From NCBI GenBank assembly GCA_002336895.1, contig DDFC01000023.1:211584-275583 (forward strand): a stretch of 64,000 nt of DNA. The letters run 5' to 3'. The notes beneath the pieces were generated by a model. The model saw nothing but the letters and a program-made list of their open reading frames with translations, was not told where the DNA came from and ran no database searches. Source of the DNA: Verrucomicrobiaceae bacterium UBA1938. Lineage in GTDB: Bacteria; Verrucomicrobiota; Verrucomicrobiia; Verrucomicrobiales; Verrucomicrobiaceae. The translations under genes were made by a program, and so were the position numbers. How positions within the stretch are numbered: the stretch's first letter is position 1; each line of letters begins with the position of its first letter. This document shows positions 9,346 to 17,144 of this stretch, in pieces.

Positions 9346-9667
9346 GGTGGCATGATGACGCGGAGTCCGGACGGATGTTTCTGGTAAAAGCGCGTGACCA
9401 CGGGGGGCGGAGCAGCTGTGTGGAAATTCGCCAGACAACCAGCGAACTCTGCCCCGCCTTTCGACATTCCAAGGACGTCGCACCTTCTTGAGCGCCCGCG
9501 ACGCGGCAGACCCGAAACTTCGGCCCCGACACAGCGGAGCCCTACCAGCCTTATTGCGAGCGACTCGCGCGCAGACTCGTTTTCAATGGTGCACGGTAGT
9601 GCACGTTTTGCTGATCACGCAGCAGTGATGTGGGATCGTGCGGAGGGATGGATACGCGCGGAATGCT

Positions 9668-9697
9668 GCGGACTGGAAGTCCGCGCTCCAAGAGCGC
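9668..9697. repeat. Two abutting palindromes, REP-like
   Basis: GCGGACT-GGA-AGTCCGC (9668-9684) is followed by GCGCTC-CAA-GAGCGC (9683-9697). The two perfect hairpins share two bases and each has a 3-base loop. The first palindrome resembles short dispersed repeats I associate with Verrucomicrobia and Planctomycetes intergenic DNA, but no second copy is visible in this window. Confidence 0.55.
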
Positions 9698-9715
9698 TTT
9701 CTGGCTCGGGAGTGA

Positions 9716-9745
9716 CATTCGGTGAAGAGTGATCTCCACCGAATG
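9716..9745 (-). terminator. Hairpin after the aldo/keto reductase gene
   Basis: CATTCGGTG (9716-9724) and CACCGAATG (9737-9745) form a perfect 9-bp stem with a 12-base loop, starting 16 bases past the reductase stop codon in the direction of transcription. There is no U tract, so it may stabilise the mRNA end rather than terminate by itself. Confidence 0.45.
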
Positions 9746-9761
9746 CCATGCGTGACTGCCG

Positions 9762-10796
9762 TTACTTGGTCGGGAACGGGTTCCGCTCGTCGAAGCCGGC
9801 CTGGTGCCAGTAGGGGTAGATCTTGGGCTTTTCGCTGGCGGCGTCGAGTTTGGCCACCTGCTCGGCAGTGAGGTTCCAGCCGACGGCGCCGAGATTTTGA
9901 CGGAGCTGCTCTTCATTGCGGGCACCGATGATGAGTGTGGAGACAGTGGGGCGCTGGAGGAGCCAGTTCAGAGCGACCTGAGGGACGGTCTTGCCGGTTT
10001 CAGCGGCGACTTCGTCGAGGGCGTCCACGACTTTGTAGAGATACTCGTCGTCCACCTGCGGGCCCATGGAGGAGCTGAGCTTGTGATTGAGGCGGCTGGT
10101 TTCGGGGCGGGGCTGATTGCGGCGGAGCTTGCCGGTGAGGCGGCCCCAGCCGAGGGGACTCCAGACGACAGCGCCGACTTTTTGATCGACGCCGAGAGGC
10201 ATGAGCTCCCATTCATACTCGCGGCCGACGAGGGAGTAGTAGGTCTGATTGGCGACGTATTTGGTGAGCCCAAATTTGTCGGCATGGGCCAGTGACTTCA
10301 TGAGGTGCCAGCCGGAGAAATTCGACACGCCGATGTAGCGGATCTTTCCTGCACGCACGAGATCGTCCAGCGTGCCGACGACTTCCTCCACGGGCGTCAT
10401 GGCATCAAAACCGTGAAGCTGGTAGAGGTCGATGTAGTCGGTGCCGAGGCGCTTGAGGCTGCCCTCCACGGAGCGGATGAGATGCCAGCGGGAGGAGCCG
10501 ACGTTGTTTGGCCCCTCGCCAAAACGGAAGGTGCCCTTGGTGGAGATGAGCACCTGATCGCGGCGGCCTTTGATAGCCTGGCCGAGGATCTCTTCTGCAA
10601 GGCCGTTTGAGTAGATGTCCGCGGAGTCAAACATGTTGAGGCCGTTTTCGAGGCAGATGTCGATGAGGTGAGAGGCCTCGGCGACATCTGACGCGCCCCA
10701 TTCTTTGAAGAATTCCGTGCCGCCACCAAAAGTGCCGGTGCCGAGGGTGAGTGCGGGGACTTTGAAGCCGGAGCCGCCGAGTTGTCTGTATTCCAT
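9762..10796 (-). CDS. Aldo/keto reductase
   Basis: 344 residues, cytosolic, NADPH-dependent reductase of carbonyl compounds. The catalytic tetrad is visible as D57 and Y62 (FDSADIYSNG), K87 (STKGTF) and H128 (YQLHGF). The NADP-binding end has TLIIGARNEEQLRQNL. It resembles the YajO and Gfo-type family of general aldo/keto reductases rather than a sugar-specific one. It is the last gene of a three-gene redox operon, 45 bases after the flavin oxidoreductase gene, and would reduce aldehydes that accompany electrophile stress. No signal peptide is present. Confidence 0.93.
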   Translation of the reverse strand: MEYRQLGGSGFKVPALTLGTGTFGGGTEFFKEWGASDVAEASHLIDICLENGLNMFDSADIYSNGLAEEILGQAIKGRRDQVLISTKGTFRFGEGPNNVGSSRWHLIRSVEGSLKRLGTDYIDLYQLHGFDAMTPVEEVVGTLDDLVRAGKIRYIGVSNFSGWHLMKSLAHADKFGLTKYVANQTYYSLVGREYEWELMPLGVDQKVGAVVWSPLGWGRLTGKLRRNQPRPETSRLNHKLSSSMGPQVDDEYLYKVVDALDEVAAETGKTVPQVALNWLLQRPTVSTLIIGARNEEQLRQNLGAVGWNLTAEQVAKLDAASEKPKIYPYWHQAGFDERNPFPTK

Positions 10797-10841
10797 AGGG
10801 GTGTTTGTGGATTGAGGTGGGAGATGAAAAAGCGATGGAGA

Positions 10842-11861
10842 TTACGAATGGAAATGCTGCAGGTTTTTAAAAACATCTGCGGCGATTTCAAAGGAGCGCA
10901 TACGGGCCTGCTGATCGTAGATATGCGCGGTGGCGATGATCTCGTCCGCGCCGGTGTCATTGAGCAGGATTTCGATCTGCTGGCGGAAGGTGTCCGGGCC
11001 ACCCACGGCGGAGCAGCGTGTCATGCGGTCCACATGCAGGGCCTCTGTGGGAGTCCAGAGGCGGCTGATGTCATCGACCGGCGGCTGGAGTTGCTTGGGG
11101 CTGCCGCGCACGAGATTGAGAAAGACCTGCTGGAGCGAAGTGAAGAGTCGCGTGGCCTCGGCGTCCGAGTCTGCGGCGAAAATGTTCACGCCGATCATCA
11201 CATGTGGTTTTTCCAGAGCTGCGGAGGGCTGAAACTGGCTGCGGTAAATGTCCAAAGCCTGATGCAGCAGCTCGGGCGCGAAGTGAGAGGCGAATGCAAA
11301 GGGCAGGCCCATTTCTGCAGCGAGAGCGGCGCTGAAGGTGCTGCTGCCGAGAAGGTAGAGCGGCACATGCAGCCCCTGCCCTGGCACGGCACGCACGCGC
11401 TGGCCGGGCAAGGGTGCGCCGAGGAAACCCTGTAGCTCGCGCACGTCCGCAGGAAAGATATCGCCACTGCTGCCGAGGCCGCGACGCAATGCGCGAGCGG
11501 TTAGCTGATCCCCACCCGGCGCACGACCGAGGCCGAGGTCGATGCGGCCGGGGTAGAGTGACTCCAGCGTGCCGAACTGCTCTGCGATGACCAGCGGTGC
11601 GTGATTTGGCAACATGATACCGCCTGACCCCACACGAATGGTGGAGGTGCCACCGGCGATGTGGCCGATGACCACGGACGTGGCCGCGCTGGCCACGCCG
11701 GGGATATTGTGATGCTCCGCCACCCAGTAACGGTGGTAGCCCCACCACTCCGCATGCTGCGCCAGATTCAGCGAGTGGCGGAAGGACTGCGCGGCCGTCT
11801 CTCCCTCCAGGATGGGGGAGAGGTCCAGCACGGAGTAGAGGAGGCCGGAAGGCGCATTCAT
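10842..11861 (-). CDS. LLM-class flavin-dependent oxidoreductase (luciferase-like)
   Basis: 339 residues, a TIM-barrel FMN or F420-type monooxygenase of the bacterial luciferase family. Diagnostic stretches are AEWWGYHRYWVAEHHNIPG, RVGSGGIMLPNHAPL and PGRIDLGLGRAPGGD, all typical of the LLM group that lacks the luciferase beta subunit. The substrate is unknown. Its ATG overlaps the stop of the Old Yellow Enzyme gene as ATGA (11858-11861), so the pair is translationally coupled. The context suggests detoxification or turnover of small electrophiles. Confidence 0.92.
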   Translation of the reverse strand: MNAPSGLLYSVLDLSPILEGETAAQSFRHSLNLAQHAEWWGYHRYWVAEHHNIPGVASAATSVVIGHIAGGTSTIRVGSGGIMLPNHAPLVIAEQFGTLESLYPGRIDLGLGRAPGGDQLTARALRRGLGSSGDIFPADVRELQGFLGAPLPGQRVRAVPGQGLHVPLYLLGSSTFSAALAAEMGLPFAFASHFAPELLHQALDIYRSQFQPSAALEKPHVMIGVNIFAADSDAEATRLFTSLQQVFLNLVRGSPKQLQPPVDDISRLWTPTEALHVDRMTRCSAVGGPDTFRQQIEILLNDTGADEIIATAHIYDQQARMRSFEIAADVFKNLQHFHS

Positions 11862-12907
11862 GACACAGGGTAGTCGGTGTAGCCCTTGGCTCCGTCTCCA
11901 TAAAAGGTGGAGGGGTCGGGGGAATTCAAGGCAGCACCTGAGGCAAAGCGCTTTGGCAGGTCGGGATTGGCCAGGAAGGGCACGCCGAAGGCGACGGCGT
12001 CTGCGTCACCGGCGGAGAGGATGGCATTGCCGGACTCGAGGGTGAATTTTTCATTGGCCACATAGACACCGCCGAAGGCTTTCTTGAGCGCGGGGCCGAT
12101 GCTGGTGGGGGACTGGTGCTCGCGTGCGGCGATGAAGGCGATCTTGCGACGACCCAGCTCGAGCGCGACGTAGCTGAAGGTTTCGAGAGGGTTGGCATCG
12201 CCCATGTCGTGGGCATCGCCGCGTGGTGCGAGGTGCATGCCGACGCGATCGCCCCCCCAGACGGAGATGACGGCATCGGTGATCTCGAGCATGAGGCGGG
12301 CGCGGTTTTCCAATGAGCCGCCGTAGGCGTCGGTGCGGTGATTGGTCTTGGTCTGGAGGAATTGATCGAGGAGGTAGCCGTTGGCACCGTGGATCTCCAC
12401 GCCATCGAAACCGGCGAGCTTCGCGTTTTCCGCGCCTTTACGGAAGGCTTCGATGATGCCGGGGATTTCGGCGAGTTCCAGGGCGCGTGGGGTTACGAAG
12501 GATTTCTCAGGGCGCACGAGGCTTACGTGGCCGGCTGCTGCGATGGCGCTGGGGGCCACGGGCTGTGCGCCATCCAGGAACATGGGGTCTGAGATGCGGC
12601 CCACGTGCCAGAGCTGGAGGAAGATGCGGCCACCGGCCTCGTGCACGGCCTGGGTGACGAGCTTCCAGCCCTCCACCTGCTCCTGGGACCAGATGCCGGG
12701 GGTGTTTGCATAGCCAACGCCCATGGGGGTGACGGAGGTGGCTTCGGTGAGGATGAGCCCGGCGCCGGAGCGCTGGCGGTAGTACTCGGCCATGAGGGCG
12801 TTTGGCACACGCTGCTGTCCGGCGCGGGCACGGGTGAGTGGAGCGAGGAAGATGCGGTTTGGCAGAGTGAGGGAGCCAAGCTGGAGGGGATCGAAGAGAG
12901 TGGGCAT
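11858..12907 (-). CDS. Old Yellow Enzyme-type alkene reductase (NADH:flavin oxidoreductase)
   Basis: 349 residues, an FMN-binding TIM barrel that reduces activated alkenes, quinones or nitro compounds. Visible family marks are PNRIFLAPLTRARA near the N-terminus, QLWHVGRI (98-105), and the substrate-binding pair H173 and N176 in EIHGANGYLLDQFLQ. It is close to NemA and the N-ethylmaleimide reductases. It opens a three-gene operon and is divergent from an ArsR-like regulator with 63 bases between starts, an arrangement typical of electrophile-sensing control. Confidence 0.93.
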   Translation of the reverse strand: MPTLFDPLQLGSLTLPNRIFLAPLTRARAGQQRVPNALMAEYYRQRSGAGLILTEATSVTPMGVGYANTPGIWSQEQVEGWKLVTQAVHEAGGRIFLQLWHVGRISDPMFLDGAQPVAPSAIAAAGHVSLVRPEKSFVTPRALELAEIPGIIEAFRKGAENAKLAGFDGVEIHGANGYLLDQFLQTKTNHRTDAYGGSLENRARLMLEITDAVISVWGGDRVGMHLAPRGDAHDMGDANPLETFSYVALELGRRKIAFIAAREHQSPTSIGPALKKAFGGVYVANEKFTLESGNAILSAGDADAVAFGVPFLANPDLPKRFASGAALNSPDPSTFYGDGAKGYTDYPVS

Positions 12908-12970
12908 ATGGGCTTGTTCTATTGTTCACAAATACGGAACTAAAGAATTATTGAACTGCAAGCGAAATTT
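12908..12970. promoter_or_regulatory. Divergent promoter and probable operator
   Basis: AT-rich spacer between the Old Yellow Enzyme gene and the ArsR-like gene. It holds two direct TTGTTC copies (12914-12919 and 12922-12927 region), a GGAAC and a TTGAAC (12951-12956), so GTTC/GAAC half-sites occur in both orientations. These could be repressor half-sites, and TTGAAC could be the -35 of the regulator gene. The assignment is inferred from layout only. Confidence 0.4.
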
Positions 12971-13318
12971 GTGTATCGTTTTCACATCAGACCGCTCCAC
13001 CATCCTCCAGCCGAAAGTTTCACCGTCTCGGGCATACTGCATGCACTGTCAGATCCGGTGCGTCTCAGCATTGTGGCCGAGCTGCGCAAGGCCGAGGAAG
13101 GCCTGAACTGCGTGGAAACCACCGGCCGCCTGAAATGCACGATGCCGAAGTCCACCTGCTCCCAGCATTACCGCATCCTGCGCGAGTCCGGCATCATCCA
13201 CAGCGAACGCCGTGGCGTGGAGCTGACGAGCAAGGTGCGACGCAAGGAGCTGGAGAGCCGCTTTCCGGGATTGCTGGACACGATTCTCAAGGCGTGGAAG
13301 CGCGAGCATGGAGAGTGA
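12971..13318 (+). CDS. ArsR-family winged-helix regulator
   Basis: 115 residues starting with GTG. ILHALSDPVRLSIVAELRK is the ArsR helix pattern, STCSQHYRILRESGIIHSERRG is the recognition helix plus wing. Three cysteines (C47, C56, C63) lie before and within the DNA-binding helix, which could act as an electrophile or redox sensor; the ELCVC metal motif of classical ArsR is absent. It is divergent from the oxidoreductase operon and probably represses it and itself. Its stop lies 10 bases from the convergent phosphatase gene. No clear ribosome binding site precedes the GTG, but no ATG is available in frame. Confidence 0.85.
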   Translation: MYRFHIRPLHHPPAESFTVSGILHALSDPVRLSIVAELRKAEEGLNCVETTGRLKCTMPKSTCSQHYRILRESGIIHSERRGVELTSKVRRKELESRFPGLLDTILKAWKREHGE

Positions 13319-13328
13319 TGACCCTCCC

Positions 13329-13994
13329 TTACTCTGGCGGGCTCAGCATTTCCTGACGCAGAGCACCCTCTTGTGAAGCCTGCCAGCAGACATTGGCCTC
13401 TACATCGAAACAGGTGAGCCAGCCGCCTCCATAAGCATGGGTGTCGATGCAGACTGCGTGGCCGCAGTTGAGGGGTCTTCCGCTTTTCTGAGCGGAGTGC
13501 CCGCAGACCATGCGACGCCCCGAGACATGCGGACGCTCCACGCTGAAATGCGCCCAGAGCAGTGTTTTCTCAGGCTGCTCCGCCAGCGGAAGGTCTGGCA
13601 CGACATTGGCGTGCACGAAAAAATCGCGTGCTTCCTCATGAAAGAGCACGGTCGATTCCAAAAAGTCCCAGTGCGCTTCAGGAATGTCGGCGAATGTGGA
13701 GGCGGCATATGAGTCCAGCGTCTCTGCGCCTCCATACGTGAGCCACTTGGGCAGAAAGGAGCGGTCATCACGCGCCCGCAGCATCATCACCTCATGGTTT
13801 CCACGCAGCGTCACAAGACGGCAGCGGTCTCGCAGCTCCAGCAGATGTGCAATGACCGCCCGGGTGTCAGGCCCGCGGTTTACGTAATCCCCCAGTGTTA
13901 CCACGGTGTCAGTGGCTCCAAACTTCAGCTCCTGGTCCAGACGCCGCAGGGCACCGGCACAGCCATGAATATCTCCGATGGCAAACAACCGCAT
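13329..13994 (-). CDS. PPP-family metallophosphatase (protein phosphatase or diadenosine tetraphosphatase-like)
   Basis: 221 residues, cytosolic. The PPP signature motifs are present: GDIHG (7-11), GDYVNRG (35-41), GNHE (65-68), and later HANV and CGHS for the remaining metal ligands. The second motif reads GDYVNRG where GD-x-V/I-DRG is usual, so the second Asp is Asn. Short PPP enzymes of this type act either on phosphoproteins or on Ap4A-type dinucleotides, and sequence alone does not decide. It stands alone between the redox and sialidase operons and is convergent with the ArsR-like gene. Confidence 0.87.
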   Translation of the reverse strand: MRLFAIGDIHGCAGALRRLDQELKFGATDTVVTLGDYVNRGPDTRAVIAHLLELRDRCRLVTLRGNHEVMMLRARDDRSFLPKWLTYGGAETLDSYAASTFADIPEAHWDFLESTVLFHEEARDFFVHANVVPDLPLAEQPEKTLLWAHFSVERPHVSGRRMVCGHSAQKSGRPLNCGHAVCIDTHAYGGGWLTCFDVEANVCWQASQEGALRQEMLSPPE

Positions 13995-14072
13995 GGTGGA
14001 TGAGGGAAAGAAGGCGTCATAAAGGGGAGGATGGCCGTGTTGTCAGCTGCTTTTTCCACCGCCATTTCTGCC

Positions 14073-16172
14073 TCACTCAGCCTTCACCAGTCCCAGCTCT
14101 GTAAAAAAGACGTCCATCTTTTTGAGTGTCTCCGCATAGAAAGTCGCATCCTTGAACATGTAGGTGTGGATGGCGTCCGGCGGAGCCACAAGTTCGATGT
14201 GGTTGCCGGCTTTGCGCATCTCATCAGTGAAAAGCTGCGCGCCCTTGAAGGGTGTGGTGGTGTCTCCTGTGCCGTGGAAGAGGAGGGTGGGCGGCAGGCC
14301 TGAGCGGACTTGATGGGCGGGGGAGAGATCACGCCAGCGCTCGCCGATCTTGGCGTTGCCGTAGCCTTCCGAGGAGGTGTCGATGACCGGGGAGAAGAGG
14401 ACAAGTGCATCGGGGCGGCAGGAGACATGCAAATCTTCATCTGCATGATCGACGCCGTCGAACATGGCGGTGGCGGCGGCGAGATGGCCGCCTGCGGAAG
14501 CGCCGTTGGCGATGATCTTGCGCGGATCAATGCCGAGCTCTGAGGCATGAGCGCGGACATAGCGCAGAGCGGCGCGTGCATCTTTTACGCACTCGAAGAC
14601 GGTCACGGGAGTCTTGGCTTTGTAGAGGCGGTATTGCACGCTCATGGCGACCATGCCGAGCTTTGCACAGTGATCGGCAAAGGCGTACATGGAGCGTGGC
14701 GAGCCACTGGTCCAGCCGCCGCCATGGATGGCAACGAAGCAGGCGCGTTTGTCTCCGGGCTTCAGGCCAGCAGGCTCGAAGATTTCGAGGTTCAATTCGC
14801 GATCACCGACTTTTTTGTAAACCAGCGTGCGGTTGGGTTTGATGTCCTGGGTGATCGTGGTGGTGTAAACGGGCGCTTTTACCGCCGCCAGTTTGGCGAG
14901 CTGGGCTTTTGTGGGCAGTTTTGAGAAGGCGCTTTCAGCAATGGTCAGATGAAGCACCTGCTGCCAGCGGTGAGGCATGAAGAGGTGCATGACACCGCCA
15001 TCGGTGAAGGCATCGAGGTAGGAGCACTGGGAGTTGAAACCGGAGACCTTGTGGACAGGGGCGACGGCGTTTGCGAGCACAAAGCGTGGCTCGCTCCAGG
15101 TGTGGCCTTCATCGGTGGAGAAGGAGGCCCAGACTTCGCTGCGCATTTTCATGAGCTCGGCCTTGTCGCTGAGTTCACCATTGCCGGTGACGGGCACTTT
15201 ATTGTGGTGGAAAGCCACGAGCGTTTTGCCGTCTGACAGCGGGAAGAGCATGGGAGGTGCATCGGGATGCACGAGGGTGCTGGGCGAGGGAGGCGTCCAG
15301 GTTTTGCCGTCGTCCTGGCTCCAGGCGGTGAAGAGATGGCCCTGCGGTGTGCGGGACATGAAGAGCACGCGGCCGCCATCGAGATTGAGCGGGCGGCCTT
15401 CGTCCATGCGGTTGAAGCCTTTGGCGGTCCAGCCGTTGGGACGTGCGCCGGGCAGCAGGGTCCAGGTTTTGCCCTGGTCTTCGCTGCGCAGCAGATACTG
15501 CTGAGTGGTGAAGGGCTTCACCGACCAGTCGGCGAGATGGGAGCCGATAAGCCAGGTGCCAGCATCTGTCTCCGTCATGCGCATGACGGACATGCCTTTG
15601 AAATCGGGATCATTTACAGGGGAGATGAGGTGCACCTCAGACCAAGTATGGCCGTCGTCGTCGGAAGTGCGCCAGCCGATGGGGGCGTTTTCACGCTGGC
15701 CGTTTTCCCAGGTCCATCTGCCGGGGATTGGTTGTGTGCCGAAGGCGTAGATGCGCTGGGTGCCACGCGGGATCAGCGGGATGAAACCGTGCTGACCGTA
15801 GGGGATGTCATAAGCCACGGCTGGCTGGGTCCACGTTTTGCCGTGATCTGAGGAGCGGCAGACCATCATGGAATTGATCTTCTCGCCCTTGCTCTTGGCG
15901 TAGTGGTCGCCTTCGGGAAACATGAGCAGGAAATCGCCCTTGGGTGTGATGGTGGCACGTGTCTCCAGGATGCGCGTCTGCGTGCGATGCACGACCTGCC
16001 CCTTCATGGCCGAGGTCATGAGCAGGCCGGTGCCTGGATCCAGCACGAAGCCTTTGGGCGGTGATTTGGCATCCAATTCAATGCCGTTCACCGTCACCTT
16101 CTCCATGAGAGGGAGAGGATCGAGCGCGTGGAGAGACGCGGAGGCAAGAAGCAGCAAGGCGAGCGGTTTCAT
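14073..16172 (-). CDS. Secreted fusion of BNR sialidase-like domain and alpha/beta-hydrolase esterase
   Basis: 699 residues. A signal peptide (MKPLALLLLASASLHA) is followed by a six-bladed BNR propeller (about 25-430) with five Asp boxes, for example SSDHGKTW at 107-114, SEDQGKTW at 230-237 and STDEGHTW at 352-359. The second half (about 445-699) is an esterase: oxyanion motif HGGGW at 483-487, nucleophile S559 in GASAGGH, D637 in HGTGDTTTP and H669 in DAIHTY, so the triad is complete. No FRIP motif is visible in the propeller, so true sialidase activity is uncertain. The fusion would couple glycan recognition or cleavage with de-esterification. It is the last gene of the sialidase operon and follows a strong hairpin. 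Confidence 0.88.
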   Translation of the reverse strand: MKPLALLLLASASLHALDPLPLMEKVTVNGIELDAKSPPKGFVLDPGTGLLMTSAMKGQVVHRTQTRILETRATITPKGDFLLMFPEGDHYAKSKGEKINSMMVCRSSDHGKTWTQPAVAYDIPYGQHGFIPLIPRGTQRIYAFGTQPIPGRWTWENGQRENAPIGWRTSDDDGHTWSEVHLISPVNDPDFKGMSVMRMTETDAGTWLIGSHLADWSVKPFTTQQYLLRSEDQGKTWTLLPGARPNGWTAKGFNRMDEGRPLNLDGGRVLFMSRTPQGHLFTAWSQDDGKTWTPPSPSTLVHPDAPPMLFPLSDGKTLVAFHHNKVPVTGNGELSDKAELMKMRSEVWASFSTDEGHTWSEPRFVLANAVAPVHKVSGFNSQCSYLDAFTDGGVMHLFMPHRWQQVLHLTIAESAFSKLPTKAQLAKLAAVKAPVYTTTITQDIKPNRTLVYKKVGDRELNLEIFEPAGLKPGDKRACFVAIHGGGWTSGSPRSMYAFADHCAKLGMVAMSVQYRLYKAKTPVTVFECVKDARAALRYVRAHASELGIDPRKIIANGASAGGHLAAATAMFDGVDHADEDLHVSCRPDALVLFSPVIDTSSEGYGNAKIGERWRDLSPAHQVRSGLPPTLLFHGTGDTTTPFKGAQLFTDEMRKAGNHIELVAPPDAIHTYMFKDATFYAETLKKMDVFFTELGLVKAE

Positions 16173-16213
16173 GGCTGGAAACATGCTACCAAGACGAACC
16201 ACCTGCAGCCTTG

Positions 16214-16240
16214 TTGCTGGTCAGCCCACCTGACCAGCAA
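16214..16240 (-). terminator. Strong hairpin after the glycerophosphodiesterase gene
   Basis: TTGCTGGTCAG (16214-16224) and CTGACCAGCAA (16230-16240) form a perfect 11-bp stem with a 5-base loop. It sits 8 bases past the phosphodiesterase stop codon and upstream of the esterase fusion. It has no U tract, so partial termination or mRNA processing is possible. The TTGCTGGTCA arm recurs at 3044-3053. Confidence 0.5.
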
Positions 16241-16248
16241 TCAACTCC

Positions 16249-17070
16249 TCAGGGCTGCTGCGCCAGAGGCCTGATGCCAAACTCCTCCGCCACCGGCAGC
16301 GCCTTGGCCAGATCATTCACCAGAGGAAAATCCACACCCGCGTTCCACTGCCGCCGCAAGCCTTCGGGGGACTCATCGTGGTAGTAGTTCACATGCACTC
16401 CGGCGGCTTTCAGCAGCTTCACCGCCTCCACTGGCACCGCCCCCTTCCCCAGCAGCTGGATGAACTGCGCCTTCATCGCAATGGTCTCCTGTGCGTAGGC
16501 CGTCGAATCGCCCTGACGCTCCATGTTGCAAATGAGGATGTCAGGCGCCACGGCACGCGCCGCCTTGGCGGCAGCGCCCATGGCAGCCAGAAAAGCCTGA
16601 TGTTTGCGCCCAGCTTTTTCGACGGCACGCGCCGAGGCCTCGCCAACTTCTCCGCCACCTTTCAGGTGGCAGTTCAGCCATACATGCCGTGGAAAGACCT
16701 CCAGTGCTTCTTCAAACGTGGGGATGCGAGTCCCTGTGAATGCAGCCCCCATTTTCGCCCCGGCATCCAGCTGTTTCAGCTCCGCCAGCGTGAGGTCGGC
16801 CACCCTGCCCTTGCCATTAGTGGTGCGGTCCACTGTGGCATCATGCATCAGCACCATCGCACCGTCTTTGGAAAGCTGCACATCAAACTCGATCATCTGC
16901 GCCCCCAGCCGGACCGCCTCCAGCAAAGCCGGAATGGTATTCTCAGGATGCGTGCTCATGGCCCCGCGGTGGGCGCACAATCCGCGATTCGGCATGTCAA
17001 TGTCCCCGGCTGATGACCTGACTCCCAAAAGGCACAGCAGGGTGCTCAGAAAAAACAGACGATGTTTCAT
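16249..17070 (-). CDS. Secreted glycerophosphodiester phosphodiesterase
   Basis: 273 residues with a signal peptide (MKHRLFFLSTLLCLLGVRSSA). The GDPD TIM-barrel motifs are clear: AHRGAM (33-38) with H34 and R35, HPENT (41-45), EFDVQLSKDG (61-70) with E61 and D63, and H76 in LMHDATVDRTTNGKG. It hydrolyses glycerophosphodiesters to glycerol 3-phosphate and an alcohol in the periplasm. It sits inside the sialidase operon, 74 bases after the canonical sialidase gene, which suggests that phospholipid or teichoic-type headgroups are scavenged with the glycan, or that the family has been recruited to another phosphodiester. Confidence 0.92.
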   Translation of the reverse strand: MKHRLFFLSTLLCLLGVRSSAGDIDMPNRGLCAHRGAMSTHPENTIPALLEAVRLGAQMIEFDVQLSKDGAMVLMHDATVDRTTNGKGRVADLTLAELKQLDAGAKMGAAFTGTRIPTFEEALEVFPRHVWLNCHLKGGGEVGEASARAVEKAGRKHQAFLAAMGAAAKAARAVAPDILICNMERQGDSTAYAQETIAMKAQFIQLLGKGAVPVEAVKLLKAAGVHVNYYHDESPEGLRRQWNAGVDFPLVNDLAKALPVAEEFGIRPLAQQP

Positions 17071-17144
17071 AGTGTGGCGGAAAGTGGCGGCAGTTTTCCC
17101 GCCCGTCTCGTACAGAAGGTCAGGCGGGGAGATAAAGACGCCCG

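Larger units (their letters stand above)
9346..9761. other. Gene-free region rich in palindromes
   Basis: No convincing gene lies here; short frames on both strands lack any recognisable family. It carries the putative promoter of the acetylesterase operon (none strong enough to place) and the 3' region of the aldo/keto reductase gene. Visible structures are a hairpin at 9716-9745, a double palindrome at 9668-9697 and twin GTGCAC sites at 9589-9604. Confidence 0.7.

Noticed and set aside
9394..9732. A 112-codon plus-strand frame in the gene-free region
   Set aside because: It runs through palindromic repeats and has no recognisable domain or ribosome binding site.
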